DNA of 64,000 nucleotides from Shinisaurus crocodilurus (lineage: Eukaryota; Chordata; Lepidosauria; Squamata; Shinisauridae), in NCBI GenBank assembly GCA_021292165.1, contig CM037878.1, positions 288,596,971 to 288,660,970 on the forward strand, written 5' to 3'. The position numbers were made by a program, and so were the translations under genes. The notes beneath the pieces are model-generated. The model saw only the letters and a list, made by a program, of their open reading frames with translations. It did not search any database and was not told the origin of the DNA. Below are positions 31,231 through 40,775 of the stretch, one piece after another. Within the stretch, counting starts at the first letter, position 1. Each line of letters opens with the position of its first letter.

Positions 31231-31967
31231 ATGAAAATGGCAAATGCGATTCAATGTAAGCAAGTGTGTAAAGCGATACACGTTGGACAAAAAATTCCAG
31301 TTTCATGTGTATGCTGATGGGATCTGAACGAGCGGTGACTGACCAAGAAAGAGATCTTGGGGTTATGGTGCACAGCTCAATAAAAAATGTCGACCCAGTG
31401 TGCAGCTGCTGTGAAAAAGGAAAATTCTGTGTTAGGTATAATTAGAAAGGGAACTGAAAATAAAACTGCCAGTACTATACAAATCTACGGTGCGACCACA
31501 CTTGGAATAGTGCATACAGTTCTGGTCACCGCACCTAATAAAAGGACATTGTAGAGTTGGGAAAAGTGCAGAAAGGGGCAACTAAAATGATCAAGGGGCT
31601 GGAGCAACTCCCCTACAAGGAAAGACTACAGCATCTGGGACTGTTTAGTTCAGAAAAAAGGCAAGTAAGGGGAGACATGACAGAGGTGTACAAAATGATG
31701 CATGGTGTGGAGGAACTGGACAGGGAGACATTTTTCTCCCTCTCCCATAATACTAGAACCCAAAGGGGTCATCTCATGAGGGTGACTGGTTGGAGATTCA
31801 GGACAGATAAAAGGAAGTCCTTCTTCACACAGCACATAGTTAAACTATGGAACTCACTTCCGCAAGATGTGGTAATGGCCACCAATTTGGATGGCTTTAA
31901 AAGGGGATTGGAGAAATACATGGAGGAGGAGAAGGCTATCCGTGGCTACTAGTCCTGATGGCTATAT
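31231..31967 (+). pseudogene. CR1/L2-group LINE ORF2 C-terminus and 3' end
   Basis: Plus strand. 31557-31952 is a 131-codon open frame containing 'GATKMIKGLEQLPYKERL', 'KRQVRGDMTEVYKMMHG' and 'QHIVKLWNSLPQDVV', ending 'FKRGLEKYMEEEKAIRGY' and a stop. This is the region C-terminal to the RT in CR1-like LINEs and aligns by eye with the CR1 frame at 7596-8225, though it is a distinct family. DNA from 31240 continues the ORF with frameshifts ('gttatggtgcacagctcaat' region). The RT catalytic site is absent. Its 3' UTR is interrupted at about 31967 by a different LINE. Confidence 0.87.
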
Positions 31968-32545
31968 GCATGTCAGTGTACTGGAAGAAGCAAAGACTAC
32001 TAGTGTTGAAAAAATGATCCTTCAACGCCAACTTCAGTGGACCGGTCATGTTGTTCGAATGCCTGACTGCCGTCTCCCAAAGCAGTTCCTTTATTCCCAA
32101 CTCAAGGAGGGAAAGCGGAATATCAGTGGTCAGTATAAGAGGTTTAAAGATGTTCTTAAGGCTAACCTAAAAAAATGCAATATGAACATCGAAAACTGGG
32201 AAGCTCTGGCCCATGAACGATCTAAATGGAGGTTGGCCTTTCACAGAGGATCCATGGACTTTGAAGAGGCCCGAGTGCAAGGCGAAAGGGAGAAACGTGC
32301 TAAGCGAAAAGCACGTCAGACGAATCCTTCACAGGACCATCTTCCATCTGGTGACCTGTGTCCTCATTGTGGGAAGCTGTGTGGATCTAGAATTGGCCTC
32401 CACAGTCACTTACGGACCCATCGCTAGAGTCTACGCAATCTTCTTTAGAATTTCCTCCTTTTATCCTGGAAGACAATCTTACTCGGTCACGAGTGATCGC
32501 ATGATGATGATGATGATGATGACGATGATGATGATGATGATGATG
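31968..32545 (+). pseudogene. Non-LTR retrotransposon C-terminus with C2H2 finger
   Basis: A 5'-truncated LINE end. The frame that ends at 32427 contains 'LQRQLQWTGHVVRMPDCRLP' (the W-T-G-H region found after the RT in several LINE clades), then 'KCNMNIENWEALAHERSKW', a basic stretch, and a C-terminal finger C-P-H-C-G-K-L-C...H-S-H-L-R-T-H. The stop is followed by a short 3' UTR and an (ATG)n tail (about 32503-32544). Such a tail is typical of LINEs that end in simple repeats. I cannot assign the clade (I- or Vingi-like are possibilities). It splits the CR1-like 3' UTR, so it is younger. Confidence 0.85.
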
Positions 32546-32725
32546 CTCCCTCCAGTATCAGACCAAAGGCCTGTCTAGTCCAGCATTCTGTTCCCACAGT
32601 GGCCAACCGGAGGCCGCAATGAGAAGCCCAGGAGCAGGACATGAGTGCGACAGGACTGCTCCTGCCCGTGTTCCCATGCGGCTGGTATTCCATGCAGTTA
32701 GATCCATCCAGCATCTCCCATTACA
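32546..32725. mobile_element. CR1-like LINE 3' UTR pieces
   Basis: 'ctccctccagtatcag' continues the plus-strand 3' UTR broken at 31967. From 'accaaaggcctgtctagtcc' on, the sequence is the same 3' UTR in minus orientation, so two copies meet here. Confidence 0.7.
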
Positions 32726-33274
32726 ACAGACTCGCTAGGTAGGATGAGGACTGGGGGGCTGCATTTCCCCAGCAACGGCTTATTGCAGTTTTCATACTTA
32801 AAAATGAAACATTTCTACAGCAGGAAGGAAGAACATGTAGATTTCTCCCCTGCAGGGCATCAAACAGAACCAAGTGTGTAATTATTGCCCTATATAAATT
32901 CTTGCTCTCCTGGGCCCCAAAACACCAAGCAAAACAGGAAACTGAGAAAAAACTGCCCTAATCCTATTAAATGCCCAAAACGGAAGGGTGTTACTCCTGC
33001 CATTCGTAGCTCAGTTTCAAAGTGACGGCCTGGCCCAGCTCCACTCCATAGCTGAAAAGGCATCTCGCATCTTTGCCGTACCATCCGCCGGCCGCCACAT
33101 CTCTCCCAGCACGAAGCCCATGGCACCTTGGCATTCCATTCCAACACCTTTGCAGCCAAGAAGAGGAAAGTAGTCCAAGTAGTTTACAAGGAGGCGTTCA
33201 ACTATTTCCGGAGAGGGGGAGGAAGACACCTTGGGCACCAACGGATGCAAGAACATTGGCACTCAGCAATATGA
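32726..33274. other. Non-coding stretch, no gene seen
   Basis: Unassigned. Confidence 0.4.
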
Positions 33275-33350
33275 CATGTGTCTTGCATGCAGAAGGTCCC
33301 AGATTTCATCCCTGACATCAGCAGTTAAAAGGATCAGGTAGCAGCTGATG
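33275..33350 (+). mobile_element. Sauria-type tRNA SINE fragment
   Basis: 'cttgcatgcagaaggtccca', 'gatttcatccctgacatc' (box B region) and 'ggtagcagctgatgggaaag'. Head truncated. Confidence 0.65.
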
Positions 33351-34194
33351 GGAAAGGCAGGATGGAGGGTGTTCATCCTGTGCTGGATGGGGTTGCACTC
33401 CCCCTGAAGGAGCAGGTCCGGAGCTTGGGGGGTCCTCCTTGAGCCATTTTTGTCACTTGAGGCTCAGGTGGCCTCAGTGGCACGGAGTGCCTTCTATCAG
33501 CTTCAGCTGGTGGCCCAGCTACGCCCCTATCTGGACAGGGATAGCTTGGCTTCAGCTGCCTATGCTCTTGCAACCTCAAAGTTAAGATTACTGCAATGCA
33601 CTCTTTGTGGGGCTGCCCTTGAAGACCGTTCGGAAGCTGCAGCTTGTGCAGAACGCAGTGGCCAGATCAATAGCAGGGACTAGAAGGTCTGAGCATATAG
33701 CACCGATTCTGGCATGATTGCCCTGGCCACTTGTACGTTTCCAAGCCCAATTCGAGGTGCTAGTCTTGACTGATAAAGCCTTAGACAGCACGGGACCGAA
33801 ATACCCACCCGTACACTATGATCAACATCTGAGGCCCTCCTCCGAGTGTGGTTCAGAAGATGGCAACAACAAGGGAGAGAGCCTTCTCAGTGGTGGCCCC
33901 GTAATTATGGAATGCTCTCCCTAATGGCAGTCCTTCTGGTGCCAACATTGTCAACTTTTTGGTGCCATGTTAAGATTTTCCTCTTCTCCCACCCATTTGA
34001 CAACATATGATGGGCCGTTATAGGTGTTGCTGTTTTTTAAGCAGGTCCTGGTAGTTTTAATTCTTTATTGTGTTTAACTTGTTTTAAAGCGTTATAAATT
34101 CCTGAATGTTTAAGGTCGATATTATGTTTTATTGTGCTGTGTGAACCATGCCCAGGGAGCTTTGGCTATGGGGCAGTATAGAAACGCAAGAAGT
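33351..34194 (+). pseudogene. L2-like LINE 3' end, decayed
   Basis: Plus strand. Frames are broken, but 'tgcaatgcactctttgtggg' and 'aagaccgttcggaagctgca' match the L2 stretch at 57990-58060 encoding 'YCNALYVGLPLKTVRKLQ'. Earlier, 'FYQLQLVAQLRPYLDRDSL' keeps the family pattern, and 'AREKAFSVV'-like coding is at about 33860-33915. The 3' tail ('ggcagtatagaaacgcaaga') is broken by an L1 insertion. Confidence 0.82.
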
Positions 34195-34609
34195 AAAAAT
34201 GTTCTGGAATTTTGGCAGAAAGTATTTGCAGAAATATCAGAAATAATTGGAATGGAATTAGAAGTCTGCCCAAAATTAGCATTGTTAACAATTACAGAAA
34301 AGTTACTTTGTTTAAAAAATACAAAAGAATTGATTGTGAATTTGTTAACAGCAGCAAAATTAATGATAGCTAGGAATTGGAAGGTTCAACATGTGTTTTC
34401 AATTAATGAATGGTATACAGAGGTATGGGATATCGCGTTAAATGATAAATTAACTTGTAATATTAAGTGTCAAAAAGGACAATTGGAGAAAGACACCTTT
34501 GTGAACATTTGGGGCAAATTTTTGGATTATGTGTTGGTAAAGGGGAGGGGGAACAAACCTTGTCAAGATTTGTTATATTTTTGGAATATAGAATAATATA
34601 TTGTATACA

Positions 34610-34646
<37 letters not shown>

Positions 34647-34795
34647 GGGGTGAGAAATATAACTTGGTCCCAAGAGGTGGGGGGGGGGGTGTGCACAATG
34701 TTTATGTTGTATTTTTTGTTGTTGTATTCATTAGTAGTTGTAAGATGTGAAAAATTATAAATTTAATTTAAAAAAAAAGAAAGAAAGAAAAAATG
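34195..34795 (+). pseudogene. L1 LINE ORF2 C-terminus and 3' end
   Basis: Plus strand. A continuous frame to 34596 contains 'FWQKVFAEISEIIG', 'KELIVNLLTAAKLMIARNWK' and 'EWYTEVWDIALNDKLT', the usual pattern of the extreme C-terminal region of L1 ORF2p. Endonuclease and RT are missing (5' truncation). A (CA)n tract (34606-34632), a short 3' UTR and an A-rich tail (about 34765-34795) follow. 'gcaagaa' on both sides (34188-34194 and about 34796-34802) suggests the target-site duplication, placing it inside the L2 tail. The clean frame suggests a fairly young insertion. Confidence 0.88.
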
Positions 34796-34984
34796 CAAGA
34801 AATGAATGAAGAAATGTGTGACCCCCCCCCCCTGAGCCCGAGATCCTCATGAGGTGCCGCCGCTCAGAGTCAGTAAGGCCGGGGTGAAAGCTAGGAAGGA
34901 GTTTCCTATGTTCCGAAGGCCCAATCCTATGCAAGAATGCTGGACTAGACGGGCCTTCTTTGGTCTGATCCCAGCTGTAATGTG

Positions 34985-35145
34985 AACTGCTGCTAGCCTT
35001 GCTGTTTGTTTTGATCTATGGTTTTAAATTTTACAGTTATATTATGATATTGTATTTTATGGTTTTAGCTGTTGTAAACCGCCCAGAGAGCTTCGGCCAT
35101 TAGGCGGTATAAAAAAAATGTATTAAATAAATAAATAAATAAGTA
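34985..35145 (+). mobile_element. L2-like LINE tail
   Basis: 'gttgtaaaccgcccagagag', 'cttcggccattaggcggtat' then (AAAT)n. Tail only. Confidence 0.78.
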
Positions 35146-35149
35146 AGTT

Positions 35150-35278
35150 TAGGGGCCCAATCCTATGTAAGTTCAGACAGGAAAAAAAAGGCGTACAACT
35201 CCCAGCATGCCCAAGGGGCATGCTGGGAGTTGTACACCTTTTTTTTCCTGTCTCAACTTGCATAGAATTGTGCTTTAA
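35150..35278. mobile_element. Palindromic 'caatcctatgca' MITE
   Basis: Second complete copy: 'ggggcccaatcctatgtaag' at the left, 'acttgcatagaattgtgctt' at the right, centre 'catgcccaaggggcatg'. The centre is shorter than at 12464-12600. Confidence 0.8.
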
Positions 35279-35300
35279 CCGATTTAAATTTCCAGTACTT

Positions 35301-35592
35301 CATAGAATCGTAGCGGCGGAAGGGGCCATTCAGGCCATCGAGTCCAACCCCCTGCCCAGTGCACGAATCCAGTTTAAAGCATCCCTGACAAGTGACGGTC
35401 CAGTTTTTGCTTGTATGCCTCCAGCAGCAACAGAGAGCCCGGCACCTCCCTGGGCAGCTGGTTCCCTTGTCTGACTGCTCTGACTTTTAAGACTGTTTTT
35501 TTCCTGATGTTCAACCAAAATCTGCCTCCCTGTAACTTAAACCTGTTATTTCATGCTCTATACAGTCTTGAATGATAAGAGAACAGGCTCAT
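35301..35592 (-). mobile_element. CR1 3' end, diverged
   Basis: Minus strand. 'catagaatcgtagcggcgga', 'gccatcgagtccaaccccct', 'gcacctccctgggcagctgg' and 'tgtaacttaaacctgttatt'. It follows the same order as 7596-8225 but is more diverged. Confidence 0.85.
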
Positions 35593-35597
35593 CTATT

Positions 35598-35822
35598 TAT
35601 TATTTATTAAATTAATATCTCACCTTTTTCCCCTGCAAGGAACCCGAAAGCGGCTTACATAATCCTCCTCCTCTTCTCCAGTTTATCCTCACAATAACCC
35701 TGTGAGGCAGGTTAGGCTCAGAGCCACCCAGTGAGCTTCAGGGCCAAGTGGGGACTAGAACCTGGATCTCCCGAGTCCCAGTCCAACACTCTTAACCACT
35801 AGGCCCCCCTGGCTCTCCAGTG
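35598..35822 (-). mobile_element. MIR-like tRNA CORE-SINE
   Basis: Minus strand. Head ends at 'aggcccccctggctctccag'; part of the core is deleted near 35715. Confidence 0.84.
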
Positions 35823-35862
35823 GTTGCGGCCTTCTTCTGAGTGATGACCCTCTAGGTCTGGT

Positions 35863-36466
35863 CAGGGTTCTCCAACCTTGGGTCCCCAGATGTTTTTGGC
35901 CTACAACTCCCAGCATACCCCAGCCAGCATAGAATCATAGAATCATAGAAAAGTAGAGTTGGAAGGGGCCTACAAGGCCATCGAGTCCAACCCCCTGCTC
36001 AATGCAGGAATCTAGGTCAAAGCATCTCTGACAGATGTCTGTCCAGCTGCACCTTGAATGCCTCCAGAGTGGGAGAGCCCACCACCTCCCTAGGTAGTTG
36101 ATTCCATTGTCTTATTGCTCTGACAGTCAGGAAATTTTTCCTGATGTTTAGGTGGAATCTAGGTTCCTGTAACTTGAGCCCATTATTCCGTGTCCTGCAA
36201 ACTGGGATGAACGAGAAGAGATCTTTGCCCTCCTCTGTGTGACATCCCTTCAAATACTGGAAGAGTGCGATCATATCTCCCCTCAGTCTCCTCTTCTGAA
36301 GGCTAAACATGCCCAGTTCTTTCAGTCTCTCCTCATAGGGCCTTGTTTCCAGTCCCTTTATCATCCTTGTTGCCCTCCTCTGAACCCTCTCCAGTTTGTA
36401 GCTGGCTGGGGCATGCTGGGAGCTGTAGGCCAAAAACATCTGGGGACCCAAGGTTGGAGAACACTG
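35863..36466. mobile_element. Palindromic hAT MITE split by a CR1
   Basis: Left arm CAGGGTTCTCCAACCTTGGG to 'ccagccagc' (about 35928); right arm 'agctggctggggcatgctgg' (about 36400) to 'gagaacactg' (36466). The CR1 sits at the palindrome centre. Flanks contain ctctaggt (35849-35856, set back 5 bp) and ctttaggt (36467-36474), a possible diverged target duplication. Confidence 0.9.
35929..36399 (-). pseudogene. CR1 LINE 3' end inserted in a MITE
   Basis: Minus strand, about 470 bp, closely similar to 7596-8225. The frame is open from the 5' truncation point '[17 protein letters not shown]' to its natural end '[11 protein letters not shown]', with '[16 protein letters not shown]' and '[18 protein letters not shown]'. 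The 3' tail shows the octamer repeat 'catagaat' three times. RT core absent. Because it splits a MITE arm from its partner, the MITE is older. Among the copies here this is one of the best kept. Confidence 0.92.
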
Positions 36467-36474
36467 CTTTAGGT

Positions 36475-36566
36475 ACTTGGGAAGTGCTATCGACGTATCC
36501 CTTCCCTCAGTCTTCTCTTCTCAAGGCTAAACATACCCAGTTCCTTCAGACTTTCCTTGTAGGACT
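36475..36566 (-). mobile_element. CR1 fragment
   Basis: 'cccttccctcagtcttctct', 'caaggctaaacatacccagt', 'tccttcagactttccttgta': same segment as 7930-8000, diverged. Confidence 0.7.
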
Positions 36567-37382
36567 AGATGAATGGATGCATAGCATAAGACATGGGGCA
36601 CGATGCTGTGAATAAGCCAGCCATATATACAAATTCACGGGAAGGGAACTCCACCTCTGTTCTTCCATTTCAGGGAGAATAGCACTTCTTTATTCCATTT
36701 GGGAACGAGAAAAAGCCAAAGGGGGGGGGGGGAATGTGAGGATAGAAGATTTCATGCGAGGATGACATTGGTTTGATGCATTTTGTTTTGCAGAGAGAGA
36801 AGTAGGGAGGGAAAGGAGAAGCCGGCATCATTCCCAAAGCAATGGAAGGCGGAATAGCGGGCAGAGAGGTGAACAGAAATGCTGGAGGCTGATTCAGCTG
36901 GGAGAGGAGGGAGCCAGGCAGACAAAGACACGGGTCCTACCTGCAAGCTATTTACAGCCAAGCCTGCCACAGGCCAAGCCAAGGAGGACCAGCAGGGCTA
37001 CCACCTAGGGGTAGGTGTCTGCTATTCCATCTGGGAAGAAGAAAACCACCACCGTGACAATGTATAACCCATAATCCTACAGGGGAGGGGAGAAAGCAAA
37101 GATCGTGGCACCAGTTGCAGAATTTCACTTCCCAAGAATCTCCACTTTTCTTTCCTTTTTTAAAAAAAAAAATGAAATAGCTCAAGTTTCTAGCCCTTCT
37201 GGATGTGAAGATGTCCTTGAAAGTGGGTAGGCAATGCCTGGGGAGATTTCAGAAGACAGAGGAGTGGCTGCTAACATTATTCTTGTTCTGCAAAGTTCCC
37301 CCGTAAGTAGCTGCCCCACCCTGGGGAGTGGGGAATCCAGAATTAGACCAAGGAGCAGGAATTGTAGAATTGTGCAAATTGT
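36567..37382. other. Non-coding stretch, no gene seen
   Basis: G run at about 36721-36732. The phrase 'ctattccatctgggaa' occurs near 37020 and 'ttattccatttgggaa' near 36690; nothing else recognised. Confidence 0.4.
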
Positions 37383-37481
37383 TGTAAGGATAAAATGGAG
37401 AGGAGGAAGAGGAGGAGCCGCCTTGGGTTCCTTGCAGGAAAAAAGGCGGGGCATAAATATAATAAATAAATAAATAAATAT
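37383..37481 (+). mobile_element. MIR-like SINE, tail part
   Basis: Plus strand, 5'-truncated: 'aaggataaaatggagaggag' through 'ggcggggcataaatataata' and (AAAT)n. Confidence 0.85.
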
Positions 37482-37544
37482 GCAACGTGCAATCTCTTTC
37501 CGTACATTTAAACAATTTGACCTTTCCTTGGCACAGAACATGGG

Positions 37545-37549
37545 TTGTC

Positions 37550-37592
<43 letters not shown>

Positions 37593-37595
37593 CCC
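37545..37595. repeat. (CA)n microsatellite
   Basis: About 17 CA units preceded by 'gcgcgc'. Confidence 0.9.
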
Positions 37596-38039
37596 TGAGT
37601 TGCATCTCTTTCCCCGCCATTCTGCAACCTGGAACAGCCTCTGGCAGGGGGATCTAAGCACAAGACCCCCAGCGGGTTTCTGAGATCGGCCTGGGTGACC
37701 CAGAAAGCAAGACATCCAGCGCATGTGTCTGCAAAATGTCTACACACCCAGAAGAGCCATCCTCGGGGAAGCACAGCGTGTTCTCATTGGTTTCACAAGA
37801 CCCTCGGGGACCCCAGCTGACAACAGCTCCTTGCTATCCTGCTCTTGGCATGCCTGTGGCAAAACAGCCGCCCAGGGCATTCAGCCCCAGGCAACAGTCC
37901 AGCCCGCCTTCAGATCGCTTGCTGGGGCAAGGGCGAACTGCTGCTTGCCTTTGCCAAATCCAATCCCCAATCGCTTTCACTGGAGACTCCAAAGGGCTGA
38001 AACTGGGACCTCCTGTCATAAAAAAAAATCACATGCCCA
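37596..38039. other. Non-coding stretch, no gene seen
   Basis: Unassigned. Confidence 0.4.
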
Positions 38040-38491
38040 CCTACCTACCTACCTACCTAAAATTATTTCTAGGCCACCTTTAATAGTGGAACCCTTCTCA
38101 AGGCGGTGTGCAAGATTAAAAACCACACAGAGTAGAAACAGGTTTTTTTAATCCACAAAAACACGTTCCAATAAAATCCATAAGCACAGAGATTATAAGT
38201 TAAAATCAATAAAAACAAAACTATTTTTAAAAAAAGACTTCAGGGAAGGCCAACGATCATAGGTGGCTCTTTGGAGCTTTCCTGAAGACCTGCAAAGAAG
38301 GGGCCTGATGAACCGCTGATGGAAGTTGAGGTGTGGGGCCACTCCTGAAAAGGCCCTCTCCCTTGCACCCATCAGCCTAACCACGCTTGGTGGCAGGCAG
38401 GCGAGAAGGGTCTCTGCTGATGACAGAGTGCGGGCAGGCTGGTACAGCAGAAGCCAGTCCTTCAAGTAGCTTGGGGCCAAGCCATTTAAGG
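38040..38491 (-). mobile_element. L2-like LINE 3' end, first part
   Basis: Minus strand. (CTAC)n at 38041-38059, tail, then the complement of the L2 C-terminal coding ('ggggccactcctgaaaaggc'). It stops at 'aagccatttaagg' where a hAT begins, and resumes at about 39433-39545 ('ttaaggtttttacaggttaa'). Confidence 0.78.
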
Positions 38492-38896
38492 CAGGGGTCC
38501 CCAACCCTTTTGGACCTGTGAGAACATTAGGGAGTTTGAGAAACTGCTGTGGGCACCACTACAAAAAGCCTAATCAGTGAGTCACTGCTTTGCGTCTACC
38601 TCTCGCATCTCTGGATCTTAGGCTGCGTCTTATTCATCAAAAACGTTGGGTCTGTGTCTACTGGACAACGCAACATGTCTTTAATAAGGGATTGTGTCTA
38701 ATTCAGCTGACTGCTGGTGGTGCAACACAGCTAATGCTTCTTTTAAACGTATGTTTTGACAAGTTGATTCATTTTGGGAGGAGGTTATTATTACACAGAT
38801 AAATTTTGTGCTGGAACAATCCTGAATCTTCACAGATGTACACACTCTTTTAAATTATTTACCAGCTTCCTGGAAATTAACAAATGGATTAAGGCA

Positions 38897-39030
38897 GGGC
38901 TCTCCAACCTTGGGTCCCCAGATGTTGCTGGATTACAGCTCCCAGAATCCCTTGCCATTAGCCATGCTGACTGGGTATGCTGGGAGCTGTAGGCCAGCAA
39001 CATCCGGGGACCCAAGCTTGGAGAGCCTTG
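38897..39030. mobile_element. Palindromic hAT MITE, 'gttgctgg' subfamily
   Basis: 'cagggctctccaaccttggg' to 'caagcttggagagccttg'. Same subfamily as 7236-7371. Target duplication not found. Confidence 0.85.
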
Positions 39031-39101
39031 CCTGTGGCTCATGCTGGCTCAGCTTGTCTGAGCGTGGAAAGCTAAGCAGGGTCAGGCCTGGTTATTACTT
39101 G
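39031..39101 (+). mobile_element. 5S SINE head
   Basis: 'cctgtggctcatgctggctc', 'gaaagctaagcagggtcagg', 'cctggttattacttg'. The box C and tail are lost at the junction with the next element. Confidence 0.82.
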
Positions 39102-39335
39102 AATAAACGCACACCTCCTATACTGCAATGGATTGAGGACCTTACAACACTTTCCATATATGAATAGGTGGCATATAGATTCCAACTTCGAATGGATACT
39201 TATTTGGATATTTGGTCCTCTTTTGTTGAAGCCTACCGTATGTGTTATTGCTAGAAAGTTGTATGCGTTTCATACAAATCCATGTACGTGTATTCAAAAA
39301 ACGGGGGGAAATAAAATAAAATTTTAAATATTGGG
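39102..39335 (+). mobile_element. Possible L1 3' end fragment
   Basis: A short plus-strand frame 'IEDLTTLSIYE' then 'FQLRMDTYLDIW'-like coding after a stop, and an A-rich tail 'aaataaaataaaattttaaa'. The pattern is loosely L1 ORF2 C-terminal. Low certainty. Confidence 0.4.
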
Positions 39336-39694
39336 TGCCCGCAGGCAACACATTGGGGACCCCTTCACAGGCGCCATTGGAGGTGCCTGGGGGTGCCATC
39401 ATGCCCACAGGCGCTGTGTTGGGGAACCCCCATTTTAAGGTTTTTACAGGTTAAAGCCAGCTGCCACTTTAAATTGGCCCCAGAAACGCACTGGCAACCA
39501 GTGCAGCTGGTTCAGTATCGCGGTCTCATGTGAGCTGACCGATACAGCAGAGAGATGAAGACGGTAAGACACAGGAGGAGAAAACTTTACAACAGCAAAC
39601 TGCAGATAGCCTGGGCACACTCAATTTTCCAAATTAAAATGGGAGGTGCACTCTCTGCTTACAGTGGATACGAGGAAGAGCTTTCCTGCCACCC

Positions 39695-40312
39695 CCAGAA
39701 AACGAGCTCACCCACCGGGCCCGCATGCCAAATATGACCTACCTGCAGGCCGAATCCGTCCCCCCCAAAGACCACACCCCCGTCCCCTGTCCCCTGTCCC
39801 ACATGGCTCATTTGGTGGCTTCCCGGTTTTTTGTGCATTTCTCCCCATTCTAAGAGGTCGAAATGCCTCCCTTAAGGCCGAAGTTAGTGCCAGTAAGAGC
39901 TTGAATATGAAAGATGAATATGAAGAGCCAGTGTGGCGTAGTGGTGAGAGTGTTGGACTGGGACTCGGGAGATCCGGGTTCTACTAGTCCCCGCTCGGCC
40001 ATGAAACTCACTGGGTGACTTTGGGCCAGCCACGGACTCTCAGCCTAACCTACCTCACAGGGTTGTTGTGAGGATAAAGTGGAGAGGAGGAGGAGGAGGA
40101 GGAGGAGGAGGATTATGGAAGCCGCCTTGGGTTCCTTGCAGGAAAAAAGGCCGCATATGAATATAATAAATAAATAAATAAGATAAAAGATGCTGGTACT
40201 TTTGGGGCACGCCCCTTTTGCCTTCAGCCAACACCACCACCAAAATACGGCCTCCGAGAGCTTCTCTGAAACTGAATTTGGCCCTCAGGATGAAAGAGTT
40301 TGAGCCCCCCTG
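39695..40312. mobile_element. hAT element split by a SINE
   Basis: 'ccgggcccgcatgccaaata' region at the left; 'aatttggccctcaggatgaa' and 'tttgagcccccctgggc' at the right. Same family as 10153-10496, interrupted by the SINE at 39925-40182. Confidence 0.6.
39925..40182 (+). mobile_element. MIR-like tRNA CORE-SINE
   Basis: Full-length plus-strand copy from 'agccagtgtggcgtagtggt' to (AAAT)n, with a (GAG)n expansion at 40085-40111. Confidence 0.92.
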
Positions 40313-40329
40313 GGCAAAGGTGAAAACAG

Positions 40330-40502
40330 GCCTGTGGCTCACGCTGGCTCAGCTTGTCTGAGCGTGGAAAGCTAAGCAGGGTCAGGCCTGGTTATTACTT
40401 GGACGGGAGACCCCTCCTCTAGTTCCCTGCATTGAGCAGGGGGTTGGACTCAATGGCCTTTTAGGCCCCTTCCAACTCTATGATCTATGAAATCTATGAC
40501 CG
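40330..40502 (+). mobile_element. 5S-rRNA-derived SINE, full length
   Basis: Head 'cctgtggctcacgctggctc', internal promoter 'gaaagctaagcagggtcagg' and 'ggacgggagacc', CR1-like tail 'tgcattgagcagggggttgg', end 'tatgatctatgaaatctatg'. Confidence 0.92.
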
Positions 40503-40540
40503 ACCCAAGTTCACTCAGTGAGCTTGACGGCTGAGTGGGG

Positions 40541-40775
40541 CTGAGTGAAGAGCCCTGCTGGATCAGACCGAGGTCCACCTAGTCCAGTGTTCTGCTCACA
40601 CAGTGGCCATCCAGCTGCCCACAGGATCCCACAAGCAGGACATGCGTGCAACAGCACCCTCCCGCCCATGTTCCCCAGCAACTGGTGTACACAGACATAC
40701 TGCCCCTGATACTGGAGGTGGCATACAGCCAACCAGGACTAGTAGCCATGGATAGCCTTCTCCTCCAGGAACCAG
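40541..40775 (-). mobile_element. CR1-like LINE 3' UTR
   Basis: Minus strand. 'ccctgctggatcagaccgag', 'cccgcccatgttccccagca', 'ggactagtagccatggatag', 'ccttctcctcca'. It ends with the complement of the stop region seen at 31940-31952. Confidence 0.82.

Larger units (their letters stand above)
38492..39432. mobile_element. hAT element inserted in the L2, itself hit three times
   Basis: Begins CAGGGGTCCCCAACCCTTTT and ends 'ctgtgttggggaacccc'. 'catttaagg' at the left and 'cattttaagg' at the right are the duplicated L2 target. Inside: a MITE (38897-39030), a 5S SINE head (39031-39100), and an L1-like fragment (about 39101-39330). The outer hAT resumes at 'ttgggtgcccgcaggcaaca'. Confidence 0.82.

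Noticed and set aside
35930..35960. CRISPR-like direct repeats ('catagaat' units)
   Set aside because: The octamers are the 3' tail of CR1; there are no spacers, and the DNA is vertebrate.
40330..40502. A 5S rRNA gene
   Set aside because: Only the internal promoter half matches 5S rRNA; the 3' part is CR1-like and the same unit occurs many times, so it is a SINE.
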